Below, piece by piece: positions 7,186-18,100 of a stretch of DNA of 34,681 nt (positions are counted from its first letter, which is position 1; the number at the start of each line of letters is the position of its first letter). Origin of the DNA: a virus; IMG/VR virus record IMGVR_UViG_3300013129_000014, positions 1 through 34,681 of that record. One strand, written 5' to 3'. Made by a program: the position numbers and the translations under genes. The notes beneath the pieces are model-generated. The model worked only from the letters and a program-made list of their open reading frames with translations, did not search any database and was not told the origin of the DNA.

Positions 7186-10100
7186 TTATTTCTATGGCCC
7201 TAAATGTATTGTTTGGAAGAAGTTCACGGAAATTTTTCTTGCGGAACCGCAGAATTTGATCCCCGAGATATTTGTAATCAATCCCCGCTACCTTCAGGGG
7301 ATCCCCACGAAGACCAGTGCCCAGACGAACCAGGGCATCTGGGAATTCCCCGGCAACACCGATCTGGTCTTGGGATGCCTGCCAGGTCTCAAATACAGGT
7401 CCGGAGAAAATATGTTCCTGGAATCCAGACGTCCGGGGGTTGAAATACTTGATTTTCAGGCCATCCCCGCCGTCATCCATGAAGGAGTAGTATTCATTTA
7501 TTCGCCAATTCACATCTGTCTTGTACCCGTCATAACAACCCGCCGGGAATACATCTTGATAATCAAGCAACCGGGCTCTGTTGCCATCAATGACATTTAT
7601 ATCGGCTTCATTGATGATCTTGTACGTAAAAGTCACCTCGGCATTGGCCATTGGATTGACCGCATAGGTCACACGAACCACATCCCCCTCTTCGAGCAAA
7701 GATGCCAGAGGGGTACCAAACCATGACAGAATGCGGCCGTAAACATAATAATCGAGCCCATAATACTGGGCTGTACCGTGAATCGTTGTCAAAGTGATAT
7801 TGGTTGGATCCAGAGGGATTCCAGGAAGAATAAGTTCAGCCCGATGCGCGTCCACATCCGTTAGGGTTATTTGAGTTTCAATTTTGGTAACGGCCGGAAA
7901 ATCTGTTAAAGTCGCTACTCCGGTAAGGGGATCTAAAGCAGACAGGGACCAAGGGGTTCCGCCTATTGTCACAGAAACATCTGAAGGGCTTGCCAGTGTC
8001 GTGGCATCATGTACAATAGGAAGTGCCGGGAAATCAACATAAGTCCCGTCTACTTGAATAGAGATCGTTTGGGGTAACTGAAACACCAGAGAGGTGGAAT
8101 CTGACGCTGTCGTAACTGAATAGGTCGTCTGCATGACCCCAGTAGAAACGAGCTCATTAAGAATAAAATTATGAGTCAGGAGTTTGTCCATAACCCGGAG
8201 CATTGGAACAGCGGTCATGTCACTGGGGAGAACGATATGGGATGTGTCATAAGCCAAGGTATCAAAAAGAATCCAATCAGGGCACTCCTGTGGCTTACCG
8301 ATTGTGTCATCTTTAAAGCCAATCCCAATACCGACTTTATTTGAGTCACAGATCGTATGGAGGGGTGCGTTACCACCTTCAGGAAATTCCTTCAACAATA
8401 GATCCGAGTACATCAATGGATGATGGTGTTGCCGAACGGTTTGAAGGTTCCGCTCCTCCACAAGATGCGGCTGGTATCCATATGTCTTCTGGAACGGCGG
8501 GGTGCCCGCATTGAGTTTTACAACAGGATCCAGGCCATTTTCCAAATAGGCGTCATCAAGATCAATCGTTTGATTTGTATCATACAAAAATTCGGCCGAA
8601 AAAAATGTATTAAAATGATTGATTGTCTGACATTTATTCGCCAGGGATGCCCTCGTAGCGGGCTTTTGGAACGTGTTGAAATTTAGGGTATCCGGAGAAT
8701 TCAATACGGAGGAGTGGGCCAGGAGATATGCCCTATAACGGTATCCAATAACCTCGGGGCTCTCAGGTATGACCGGGTCCATCCCAATATTGGAGCTGGC
8801 ATCCGCATCAAACAGGAAACCTGTTACGGAGAGACCACCTGGTATGCTGTCCATGGGGCGAGTGATATCGTCAAGAATCATTGAATACTGTTCGCGCTCG
8901 CCGTAATAATAAGAGAATCGGAACAAGTCACCAATCTCGGGCAGCCGGCCAAGAGAAGAATCCCGCCAGAAGTCTCCATCCAGGGATACCAGGACATGGC
9001 CCAGGACGGGTCTCATATCAACTATGGCCCCGGGGATAACCGTGCCATCCACAGTTAAGGTCAGGTCGGTTTTATCCGCCAGAGCACCTGATGACGTCAC
9101 GACCGGGGCATGGGGCATCTGCCAGTAGCCGATGCCAAAAACAGCAGCATACGTGGAATCTTGATTTGTTCCATCAAAATCCCAATGGTAATTGAAATTG
9201 AATTCGTTTCCGGATACGGGATAATTCTTACCCCAAAAGGATGTGGAATCTGAGATGTATACCCGGCCGGCACTTGCATCAACATGGGTAACGGGCAGGG
9301 CCGTAGTATCAAATGTTACGGATACGTCACTGATACCGGCGGGTTGCCCGGAACCGTCTGTCAAAGGCGTATTGGGCATCAGATATACAAAAGGATTACC
9401 GTAGTACTCCGGATAAATGATGCTTGATCGATCATAGGGCCAAGAGAGCCGCGGGGATCCCATGGAGGCCCGAAGTTCTGAAGAATATGTGCTTGGAAGA
9501 GCAGTGCCATCATAACAGGAGGACCGGAAATCCTCATACATCGGATCTAGGAGATCCTCAACCCATCTATCGCACATTGTTGTTTCCGTAGCCCTAATCT
9601 GCAACGGGAAACGACCCTGTGCGTCCATTATCTTTTTGACGTTTTCCTGGAAAGCTGGACGTTGGTAATTTTCGGGATAGAATTGTGCCGAGCTATCCCG
9701 AATGGCGCTAAATGAGGAACTGTCAAAACCGGACGCATCCCAGAATTGGAAATTTCCTGGAATAACCAAAGAAGCGATTCGAACATTCTGGCCGACAGAC
9801 AAACCCGCTAAATTTGTCTGGTGTCCTGAAATATCAAATATTGGTGTTCCGGTAGATCCAGGCACCACAATGAACTGATTATTTGCATTTGTCGTATCAA
9901 GGGTATAATTTGTGGTGTTAATTTTTGAGATCAGGCCAGTCGCCCCCGTAGAGTCGGGCAGAGCCACAATCATTTGCGCTAAAGATCTGTAGAAGCCTAC
10001 CGGATCATACAGATACTCCGGGACACATCCACCACCGAGGTCCCCAAAAATGATGTCGTGGATTTTATTGCCATTATACTGTTCTGTCCAGATAAGACGG

Positions 10101-10717
10101 GTATCATATAGGACATGTGCGGGACGAGTCAAATTGATGAAGAAATCCAGATCGGCCTTCAACTTATTGATATCATAACCAGCCAGTTGAAGAGCATCAA
10201 CCACGACCTCCACAAGCATCTTATTGGAATCACGAACAGTATAGGAGGAATTTAATTTTCGAGCTTCCTTGTACAATTCCCTGATATGAATTGGGAGACC
10301 GGTAAATTTTGAGGCAAGTGCCTCGAGTACTGTTACTTTACTGCCGGCCAAATAGGCACTTTTTATGGATTGGAGGTAATCCCGATAGGTCTGATCATTG
10401 TACCCTTCTGGAGCGATCTTATCCGCCAGAAAAAGCCGTTCTCCGAGGATCTGCTGCAAATACTCAGGCCGAGTCTGGGCGTACTCTTTATCCCCGTTGA
10501 TGGCCTCCATGGACATGTTGATCCGGGCCACCTCACGAGCCATCGTCCGATTAAGAATACCAAGATTTGTCGACAGCTCTTTAGGATAATTGCTTGGCAA
10601 TAAGGTCAGAACCGTGTTCTGAAGGTCAAGAGCACGATTGGCCAAATCCTTACGATACCCTTTATTATCAGGGAATCTACGTCGGCCGAGTACTTCTGGA
10701 TCCGGTGTGTATGCCAT
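7166..10717 (-). CDS. Large baseplate wedge candidate (1183 aa)
   Basis: The first ~215 residues are helical: LLPSNYPKEL near residue 39 and a stretch YLAGSKVTVLEALASKFTGL around 125-145, reminiscent of tail protein I / gp7-type wedge components. The rest is a chain of beta modules containing Asp/Ser/Thr-rich strands, for example PSDVSVTIGGTPWSL and a similar ISDVSVTFDTTALPV segment, so part of the protein seems to be made from repeated Ig-like domains. In P2-type phages the order of wedge genes is W (gp25-like), J (gp6-like), I; here the gp25-like and J-like genes lie upstream in the same order, so this gene sits roughly where an I/gp7-like protein would be. That assignment is positional. 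Its ATG overlaps the stop of the 120-residue gene as TAATG and has no good ribosome-binding site, which fits translational coupling. Confidence 0.8.
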   Translation of the reverse strand: MAYTPDPEVLGRRRFPDNKGYRKDLANRALDLQNTVLTLLPSNYPKELSTNLGILNRTMAREVARINMSMEAINGDKEYAQTRPEYLQQILGERLFLADKIAPEGYNDQTYRDYLQSIKSAYLAGSKVTVLEALASKFTGLPIHIRELYKEARKLNSSYTVRDSNKMLVEVVVDALQLAGYDINKLKADLDFFINLTRPAHVLYDTRLIWTEQYNGNKIHDIIFGDLGGGCVPEYLYDPVGFYRSLAQMIVALPDSTGATGLISKINTTNYTLDTTNANNQFIVVPGSTGTPIFDISGHQTNLAGLSVGQNVRIASLVIPGNFQFWDASGFDSSSFSAIRDSSAQFYPENYQRPAFQENVKKIMDAQGRFPLQIRATETTMCDRWVEDLLDPMYEDFRSSCYDGTALPSTYSSELRASMGSPRLSWPYDRSSIIYPEYYGNPFVYLMPNTPLTDGSGQPAGISDVSVTFDTTALPVTHVDASAGRVYISDSTSFWGKNYPVSGNEFNFNYHWDFDGTNQDSTYAAVFGIGYWQMPHAPVVTSSGALADKTDLTLTVDGTVIPGAIVDMRPVLGHVLVSLDGDFWRDSSLGRLPEIGDLFRFSYYYGEREQYSMILDDITRPMDSIPGGLSVTGFLFDADASSNIGMDPVIPESPEVIGYRYRAYLLAHSSVLNSPDTLNFNTFQKPATRASLANKCQTINHFNTFFSAEFLYDTNQTIDLDDAYLENGLDPVVKLNAGTPPFQKTYGYQPHLVEERNLQTVRQHHHPLMYSDLLLKEFPEGGNAPLHTICDSNKVGIGIGFKDDTIGKPQECPDWILFDTLAYDTSHIVLPSDMTAVPMLRVMDKLLTHNFILNELVSTGVMQTTYSVTTASDSTSLVFQLPQTISIQVDGTYVDFPALPIVHDATTLASPSDVSVTIGGTPWSLSALDPLTGVATLTDFPAVTKIETQITLTDVDAHRAELILPGIPLDPTNITLTTIHGTAQYYGLDYYVYGRILSWFGTPLASLLEEGDVVRVTYAVNPMANAEVTFTYKIINEADINVIDGNRARLLDYQDVFPAGCYDGYKTDVNWRINEYYSFMDDGGDGLKIKYFNPRTSGFQEHIFSGPVFETWQASQDQIGVAGEFPDALVRLGTGLRGDPLKVAGIDYKYLGDQILRFRKKNFRELLPNNTFRAIEITEVLPV

Positions 10718-11079
10718 TATCCGACTGTTCTGTAGGAGTCCAGGGCCACTGTTGTTCCATCACTGTTGAACATGAACAGCCCAACAGGAAAATCATTCGA
10801 TGAGACCATTGCAGGAACAGGTGCGGTCATTCGTGTGCTCGCAATGCTCCCAAGGGCCTGGGTCATGTCGACCGTCGAAGATGAATCAGACAGGTAAACG
10901 TAAAGGAGTGCATTTTGCCATCCTGACGTCCCATCACCGAGACGAGTCATTAGACCGTAGGGCATGGATGACCCGGAAAAGGAGTATAGGGAAGAGCCTA
11001 TTTTAGCGGCACCACCGGACACAGCTACGGTGGAATCCTGAATAGTGACCTCAAATGAAGAAGGGTGCGTGGTCAGCAT
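10717..11079 (-). CDS. Small uncharacterised baseplate-cluster protein (120 aa)
   Basis: This protein is rich in Ser, Thr, Gly and Val, with alternating strand-like segments (FEVTIQDSTVAVSGGAAKIG near residues 9-28), and is probably a single beta-sandwich domain. I do not recognise the family. The start has AAGG about nine bases upstream, in a region that also holds the stop codon of the 1347-residue gene two bases before the ATG. Its position between two very large structural genes suggests a small adaptor or decoration protein. Confidence 0.7.
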   Translation of the reverse strand: MLTTHPSSFEVTIQDSTVAVSGGAAKIGSSLYSFSGSSMPYGLMTRLGDGTSGWQNALLYVYLSDSSSTVDMTQALGSIASTRMTAPVPAMVSSNDFPVGLFMFNSDGTTVALDSYRTVG

Positions 11080-11081
11080 GA

Positions 11082-14000
11082 TTAAACCTTAGTGATGGGT
11101 TTAGAGGTCATTCTGTAAACGGCTATGGCACAGTTATACCCAGCACGCCAACCCGTCCAGTTTTCATTATTTAAAAACACGTTGCGAGACATAACAACTT
11201 GAACATACTCCCCAGGCAGGAACTTGCCATCCGATGCGGACTGCACCTTGGCAACGAAGGATACGTAAACTTTACGGTTCACAGGATCCGTCAACCCCTC
11301 AGACTGCAGTACCACATCACGAGAACAGGTGTTGTAATACCCCCTGCTGTCCCGATCCAAAGAGACCCCACTAAATGTAAGGATTTCTCCGATTTTTGCA
11401 GGGATCATAGTGGGCATCTGAACAAAACCCGTGTCAACAGAGAAATTCCGGAACGATAACGGATCCACGTTGTAAAAGACATCATCATTGGCAATGTTCG
11501 CGTCATTCAACGGAATATGCTGAATGGGGTTTCCATAAGGAACACCACCAAATCCACCACCCGTCCCTACGTCAGAGATGTATACAAGATCAGGTCGAGT
11601 CTGAATGACAACGGACAGTGTATCCGGCAATGCCGCAACGCTTTGGTTCGGGACCTTGTCATAGCCGATAAGAAGCCCGTCTGTACCCGCGTTGTTATAA
11701 ATCAGTTTAGACTGCTTATACATTACCTGTGCATAAACAGGACCATCATGACGGGCGGTGCCGTCCATAAAGGTCATTGTCAATGTTGTCGTATCAAAAC
11801 CGGATACGGTAACCGGGACCATATGATATGTCCCGTCCATATTGTTGAACCAGCAAACCGGCTGGTTCAGGCCCATTGCGGTTTCTGCCGTAGGGGCACC
11901 CCAGATACTCCCTGATTGTGCCAAGGTCAGAGTAGCGGTAAGAGAAGGCACCGCGGGCATTGTTCCGGAAGCGTCCCCGGAGGCACAGAACAGTTCAAGG
12001 CCCTTATTTTCCGGAATGAAATTAACCGTGGCGCCGTTACGAATACCCGTAGCACCTACGGAAGACCGGACATATCCGATGACCTCAACAAGGGTTCCTG
12101 CCAGGAATTGATAACCTGGCAGAACCTCAATAGTGATTGAGGTTGACACTGGAATGGCATCGGGAACCTGATCCTTCATCTTGTAGGAAAAACCGGCGTC
12201 AAGATTATTGATTTTTGATATAGTCTGCATTGCATAGCTGGCGCCGGCGGTTGGCTGGAAACGTGCAAGAAATTTGCACTTCAATCCCGCGGATGAAATA
12301 TCCGATGCACTGAGACGCGTGAAATAATGCATCTCCACTGTAGACGCCCGTGTACGCTGCCCTGAATCAGACGCACTCGTGGCAGGATAGGCTACAGCGT
12401 AGTTGGCATACCCGGTAATACCAGAGTCCCATTTCTCAATGACCTTTGTCGAACCTTCTGTCACGCCATTGTAATAGAATGCAAGAGCTGGTCCGGACAG
12501 GTTTTTCACCAATTCAGGCCGATTCGGAATACGGGAAAGAGATGCGGAAGGCGTAGAAATTTGACGGACACTGAATTTGTATCCTCCAGAAGCAAGACCC
12601 GCGTCATCTGCGGTAGTCTTGGTATATGGGGAATAAGTAAATACAAGGACATTTGTCCCAAGGCCTGATACTTCTCCAGGAACATTTTTGCCATTCACGG
12701 CAGGATTCGTACTGACATATGTAACAGAGAAATAGGCCGGGTTCTGATGAAAAATTCCCGAGGACGCAGTGATTGTATGCGGGGACGGTACCGCAGGGAC
12801 AGGCAAAGTTACGGGGAGTTCTGTTTCGGTATAAACAGAATCCGTAACCTGGGAGGAGATCCCGTTAACGACATCGGCCAGGGTCGTATTGATAACGGTA
12901 CCAGGAGTTCCGGTCACAGTACCAATTTGATCCAACTGCAAAAGTTCTGTTCCGTATTTATCCCCACCAATCGTATCCCTGGCAAGGACTGTTCTCAGGG
13001 CATTGTTGGACAGGGCATCAAAAGACTCCGCCTGCATCTGTTCCGTCGAAGGCAGGATGATTTTACGGCGAACATCCAGGATGTCCTTATCAACTACCTG
13101 TGCCGCGGTCAGAAGATCGGCCCTATAAACTCCTGATGAAGGGACGGACTGGCCGTTGCCATTAGTAACCGGATTATAGGTGGCCTGATTACGTCGAGCG
13201 ACAAAAAACATGGGGATGGCCCAGGCCAGACCATCAACAGTATTGGCACATTGTGCCTGCCAGAGTCCATAATCACCAGTGGAAGACCCCATATTCACAT
13301 ATGGGTAAACTCCTGAAGTATTCGGGCCGAGGGATACCACAGAAGAAGAACCAAGACCGGCTTCAGGATAATTTGTCGGGTCTGCGTCAACGGTCCTTAT
13401 ACGGTATTGAATCTGAACACGTTTCGTGGTTTCAACATTAGCGTCTGGATGAATGGAGTTTTCATCCAGATAGGTCTGGGTATTGTTATTCCCCTCTTGA
13501 TAGACCCTCTGAATAACCCGGGCAACAGCATTACTCTGCTGGATTGTCCAGGTGTCTCCGCTATCGATCGTATGCCTAATGGTGGAAAGAGCTCCAACTA
13601 CCCATCCTTTATAACGATCTACAAATTCAACACCCTGTAGATCGTAGGCCGTATTGGAGGTCTGGGTAATCCACTGGGATCCAAGATTGTCAGTTCTGAT
13701 GATTTTCCCACCAGTGCCAACGGCCCACACGTAGCCACGGAAAATTCCTGATGAGATCTTATGCCAGTAATACACCTTAACTGTATCACAGTGCCGTGGG
13801 GCATCATGAAGAATGATCTGCCCGGACGAACCTATCAGGGAGTCCACGGTAACGGCCACATCATTTACCGTCACTGTAATATCCGCGGGGTTGTTCGTTG
13901 TCGTTCCCATTCCGTCACCACGAGTGACGGGGACATTCATGACGGTGCAGTTTTTATTTGTGCCGTTGAACTGACCGGATACTTCCTCACCATCGACATA

Positions 14001-15125
14001 TTCATCGAGGCTTGGGGACATCGTAATGTCCTTCATATCATTGGTCAGGGTGGAATAAGTCATCCCATCCCACATATTGGCTGATTGGGAAACCCAGGAA
14101 GCGCCTCCATCTGAGGTACGAAGAATAACACCACTGTCACCGGCGATGAAACCGGTTTGCAGATCATAGAAAAACACGGCATTGAGCCGGGAGGAGACAC
14201 CACTGGTGATCTTTATCCAGGAGGACCCGCCATTGGTCGTTTTAAGGATAACCCCATTATCGCCAACAGCCCATCCAACAAGATTGTCTTTGAAATAAAC
14301 GCCACGAAGATCTGTAATCACCCCGGAGCTCTGAGCCACGAAGGTCACACCATTGACCGTTTTGAGGATTGTCCCAGATGCACCAACGACCCATGCCTGT
14401 AGCTGAGATATGGCATGAATGCCATAAAGATTGTGCGTGATATTCTGGGAGAGACTTGACCATGTCAACCCCCCGGAAGACGTACGAATAACTGTGCCGT
14501 TATTCCCAACAGCCCATCCGATGGTACCGGATACAAAAGAGGTACCATTAAGTTGGTAGCTGGTACCGGAAAGCTGGACATTCCAGGTGGATCCACCATT
14601 AGTCGTGGCGAGGACATGCCCGTTTTCTCCAACGGCAAAGGCATGGTTGGCATCGATTGCTGCAACATCCTGAATACCGTCAATGACCGTGATCGGGTCA
14701 GGTTTATTCTGGGAGCTATTTGGATCCAGAAGAGCTCGCCAAACTTCGAAGAATACCCCAGACACCCGGCTACCTGTAGTCGGTGCCGAACCAAGCTGAA
14801 TCAAATTGGTGTTTGGGATCTGCGTGTTTGTTCCAGTGACTTTCACGACCATGCCATTAACAAGAGCATACTCGGCCGCGGCATTTTCCGGGTTCTGCGT
14901 ATAGAATTCATTGGAGAGAAGGGTATCCGTATGAAACGGACGCGTGGTCATCCAGCCAGAAGGCAAATAGCCCAGCTGACGACTATTCAGTTCACGCTGA
15001 ATGTCCTGCACCAGGTTCATCTCCGTGTCCATTGGGGGTTTGCCCTTTTGGAACACTACCGTGTCATATGCATACCCGGTGGGGTCGAATACGTAGGAAA
15101 CGCCGGTACCCAGATTCTCTGCCAT
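11082..15125 (-). CDS. Baseplate/tail structural protein with inserted seven-bladed Ycf48-like beta-propeller (1347 aa)
   Basis: Residues 1-135 and the segment after about 535 match the 997-residue paralogue (VVFQKGKPP, LPSGW, VFFEVWR, then QIQYRIR and AIPMFFVARRN). Between EVWR and QYRIR lies a propeller at about 145-535. I count seven blades with the Ycf48/BNR-type motif G-(W/F)-x-VG-x-(N/S)-G-x-(I/V)-(I/L)-(R/K)-T-x(2)-GG-x-(S/T)-W: AFAVGENGHVLATTNGGSTW is the first, GWVVGALSTIRHTIDSGDTW the last. Between blades five and six sits a further ~100-residue insert (about 362-460) with an Ig-like module. In plants and cyanobacteria Ycf48 acts in photosystem II assembly, but here only the fold is shared; an outward-facing binding or spacing domain is inferred. 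The C-terminal 800 residues are beta-rich. The ATG follows GAGGA, which includes the TGA of the upstream J-like gene. Confidence 0.85.
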   Translation of the reverse strand: MAENLGTGVSYVFDPTGYAYDTVVFQKGKPPMDTEMNLVQDIQRELNSRQLGYLPSGWMTTRPFHTDTLLSNEFYTQNPENAAAEYALVNGMVVKVTGTNTQIPNTNLIQLGSAPTTGSRVSGVFFEVWRALLDPNSSQNKPDPITVIDGIQDVAAIDANHAFAVGENGHVLATTNGGSTWNVQLSGTSYQLNGTSFVSGTIGWAVGNNGTVIRTSSGGLTWSSLSQNITHNLYGIHAISQLQAWVVGASGTILKTVNGVTFVAQSSGVITDLRGVYFKDNLVGWAVGDNGVILKTTNGGSSWIKITSGVSSRLNAVFFYDLQTGFIAGDSGVILRTSDGGASWVSQSANMWDGMTYSTLTNDMKDITMSPSLDEYVDGEEVSGQFNGTNKNCTVMNVPVTRGDGMGTTTNNPADITVTVNDVAVTVDSLIGSSGQIILHDAPRHCDTVKVYYWHKISSGIFRGYVWAVGTGGKIIRTDNLGSQWITQTSNTAYDLQGVEFVDRYKGWVVGALSTIRHTIDSGDTWTIQQSNAVARVIQRVYQEGNNNTQTYLDENSIHPDANVETTKRVQIQYRIRTVDADPTNYPEAGLGSSSVVSLGPNTSGVYPYVNMGSSTGDYGLWQAQCANTVDGLAWAIPMFFVARRNQATYNPVTNGNGQSVPSSGVYRADLLTAAQVVDKDILDVRRKIILPSTEQMQAESFDALSNNALRTVLARDTIGGDKYGTELLQLDQIGTVTGTPGTVINTTLADVVNGISSQVTDSVYTETELPVTLPVPAVPSPHTITASSGIFHQNPAYFSVTYVSTNPAVNGKNVPGEVSGLGTNVLVFTYSPYTKTTADDAGLASGGYKFSVRQISTPSASLSRIPNRPELVKNLSGPALAFYYNGVTEGSTKVIEKWDSGITGYANYAVAYPATSASDSGQRTRASTVEMHYFTRLSASDISSAGLKCKFLARFQPTAGASYAMQTISKINNLDAGFSYKMKDQVPDAIPVSTSITIEVLPGYQFLAGTLVEVIGYVRSSVGATGIRNGATVNFIPENKGLELFCASGDASGTMPAVPSLTATLTLAQSGSIWGAPTAETAMGLNQPVCWFNNMDGTYHMVPVTVSGFDTTTLTMTFMDGTARHDGPVYAQVMYKQSKLIYNNAGTDGLLIGYDKVPNQSVAALPDTLSVVIQTRPDLVYISDVGTGGGFGGVPYGNPIQHIPLNDANIANDDVFYNVDPLSFRNFSVDTGFVQMPTMIPAKIGEILTFSGVSLDRDSRGYYNTCSRDVVLQSEGLTDPVNRKVYVSFVAKVQSASDGKFLPGEYVQVVMSRNVFLNNENWTGWRAGYNCAIAVYRMTSKPITKV
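13527..14690 (-). other. Seven-bladed propeller domain inside the 1347-residue gene
   Basis: Seven blade motifs are visible here, with an extra beta domain encoded at about 13745-14040 between blades five and six. The paralogous gene at 2625-5618 lacks the whole segment. Confidence 0.75.
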
Positions 15126-15135
15126 GTTTATTTCC

Positions 15136-18100
15136 TCACAGGACGGTGACTTGTGTCCTTGGATTGTCGAAATTCACCAGAAAAGCCCCAACAGTCAGGG
15201 ACTCAATAGAATTGACATTGATATCAGTAGCCCCAGTCTCCCCATACACATAGTAGGATGCCGAGTAACTCTTGTCATCCGGGAGCTTGCCATCTTTGGT
15301 GCTTACGATAAGATACCCATCACTTCGTATATAGGCTCGACCCATACCTGCAGAAACCTCAAGAGGATCCTCCACAAGGATCAGCCCTTTACTGTCTTCA
15401 AACACTCCCCGAAACAGGTTTGAGGGGCCACCATTGGCCTGCGTTTTATAGGTCAGCACTGATGTGGTCGTAATAAAAGATTTGGCAAGACCTGTATTGA
15501 ATTCCTGCCATTGTGTTTTCCCAATATCATCCCGGACGATCTGTGAGCCATCCGCTTTAACCATCCTGGAAAATGGGACAATAATTGAGGATACGTCCGG
15601 GACACCCTGGAGGACTCGTATGACCTCACTCTGCGTCAAAGGAGTTCCCACATCCTGCTGCGTGATATAATTGGACACGGCTGTTTGAAGCTGGGCAGTA
15701 AGCATGCCTGCATTATATACGCTCGTTTTTGGGATAACAGTGAAAGTAAAGTCTACCGCATTTGCCACGGCCTGTTTGGCTACTGCATCCGCACAAGCAT
15801 GTTTCATCTGGTCGGCTTTGACCTGCACATCATCCAAAAGGGCATTGGTCGAATAGGTCACCGTGAAGTTTTCAATGGCAGTATAGCTGATCATGACAAC
15901 TTCACCATTGGTAATCGCACCGGATTCAATAATGCGGATAGCCGTTGCGACCGTTGATGTCCCCGGGACAATTCGATAATCCGTGCCCTCCAGATAGGTA
16001 ATCGAAAGGCTCTGATTTTTAACGATAATTGAATTCGGGTCCACTCCCAAGTATTTCAGGGATTCATTCACATCAATGATAAGGATATGTGCTTCATTGG
16101 TAATCGTCTGTAATCCTGATAGTGGCAACCCATTTGCATAGATGATTCGCAGGCCGTCACTAGCAATTGTGGAATTGCCGTTCATCAAAGGATCATCCAG
16201 TTTCACCAGCTGGTAATTGTCCGTTGTCAGGGGCCCTGAAATTTGGCCTACCACAGAAATGATATCCGTGACCGGCTGGTAGGAAAGAATGAAAAGATCC
16301 GAACCGCGGAATTTATAATCCACCCGGATCACATCAGTAGTCGCCAATCCGATTGACTGATTCAGGGGTTTAGCCTCATCCAGATCAATCGTATCTCCGT
16401 CCCCGATGATTTGATACCCGGAGAGATCATAATCTGCCCCACGGGTCGCATTGTGGACCCTTGTAACATCAAAGATCGGGGTGTGGGCAGTGACCCGGGA
16501 ATCCGTGGTCTTAAACTGAAAGGCCACAGCATTTATGACATTAAACAGGGCGCCAGATTGCTGACCCTGGGATGCAATGGATCCGAATTCAAAAGCTATT
16601 TGATCCGAAACCTGTTTAGATCTCATGCCCTGGATGTACAGATCAACCTTACCGCCGATATGTTCATCATTGGCTGCGTCATAATCCCGGAGCATTAAGG
16701 GGTCTCCGGCTTTTTCAATACGGACATTCAATACACCTGGAACAGCGATAGCGGTCTTTGTATAACCACCTTCCGTACCGGTATCTGCATACATTGCAAG
16801 TTGAATGCGGCCGGCCAGAGAATGATTTGTCTCTTTGTCAACACCAAATGCAATAGGATTGGGATTCTCTACTGAAAAATCCGAATCCACGCCGCTCTGC
16901 GTGTTGGTGATACTGTAGGAATCCGTATTCCCCGATGACCCCGCAAGAGAAGCCCTGACGTCCACAGATAATTCGTAGCGTTTCGTCTGAGGATTGTAAT
17001 AAGATTCTTTATCCTTGTATGACAAAACTTTGGTCGTTTGCAAGGCATATGTCTGGGAGGCAATTCCTGCGTCGAGGTCTCCATTATTTGCGACAAGGCC
17101 ACCAGAATAAACGTACATGTCCCGAATAGGGGGATTTTCAGTATAGAAAGTTACATACCCTGCCGCGGATTCTGCCCCTTTACGCGTTACGTCCACATTT
17201 GACGCCAATTTATCAAACTGGGCATCAATGATAGCTTGTACCGCGTCCGCTGAATTCAGATTAAGGGCAATCTGAAGGACCTGCTTTTGTGTTGATGTGG
17301 AAACGGGATCGCTGATCCCGTCCCCATTCGCATCATCAAAATCCTGCAAAGCTCCTACGGACAGAGCCCTTGAGAGAAAATCCTGAATGATATAAACCCG
17401 GGCCATTTCTTCCGACACAGGATCCATAATGTCCCGAATCACTGTTCCGGGCTTGGTATCCGTACCCTTATTTGCGTTCAACTGTTCGTTGCTGAACGTA
17501 AGGATGATATCATTTTGGGTACGGCCGGGAAGATCCTGGATGCCCGTTGTAATGATGATCGGGGAACCCTGCAGTTCTGCCGAATACGCGCTTTCGGTGA
17601 CCTGCCCAGCGACGGTGTCATAGATGAGTGCCGAGGCTACAAAGAATAAAGGAACTTCCTCAGAAAAAGCCACATTATCAATCAAGCCGGCAGAGACAAG
17701 AGCATTGAAACGAGTCTGGTCTAGTGTTGCTGAAAAGTAAAAAACGGTGTTGACTTCTTCCGTGATAGTTGTGACGCGAAGATTCCCTGCCGTATCAACA
17801 ACCTGATTCAGAAGTTTCGTATCGATGTTATAGAAAGAATAATTTGTGACCAATGATGTATTGATCGGAGCATAAACTCCGTTAATGCCGCCACTCCGAG
17901 TAGAGACATAAAAATTGTACCCTAAAACCTGCGGTTCGGGATTCTTGGCCACAACCATTTCAACGCTCGTTTGATATCGTCGGATCTGAGCACCTGTAGA
18001 GGGTGTGACCGTTACAAAATTCTCACTTTGGACCACGGTAACAGTGATCGTTGTGGGGATACTTGGAATCAATGTTCCGGTTTCAATACCAATAATGTTA

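Noticed and set aside
13527-14690. A host photosynthesis gene (Ycf48/HCF136) carried by the phage
   Set aside because: The propeller has no own start, lies in frame inside a tail protein that is homologous to a neighbour on both sides, and has no photosystem gene nearby; only the fold is shared.
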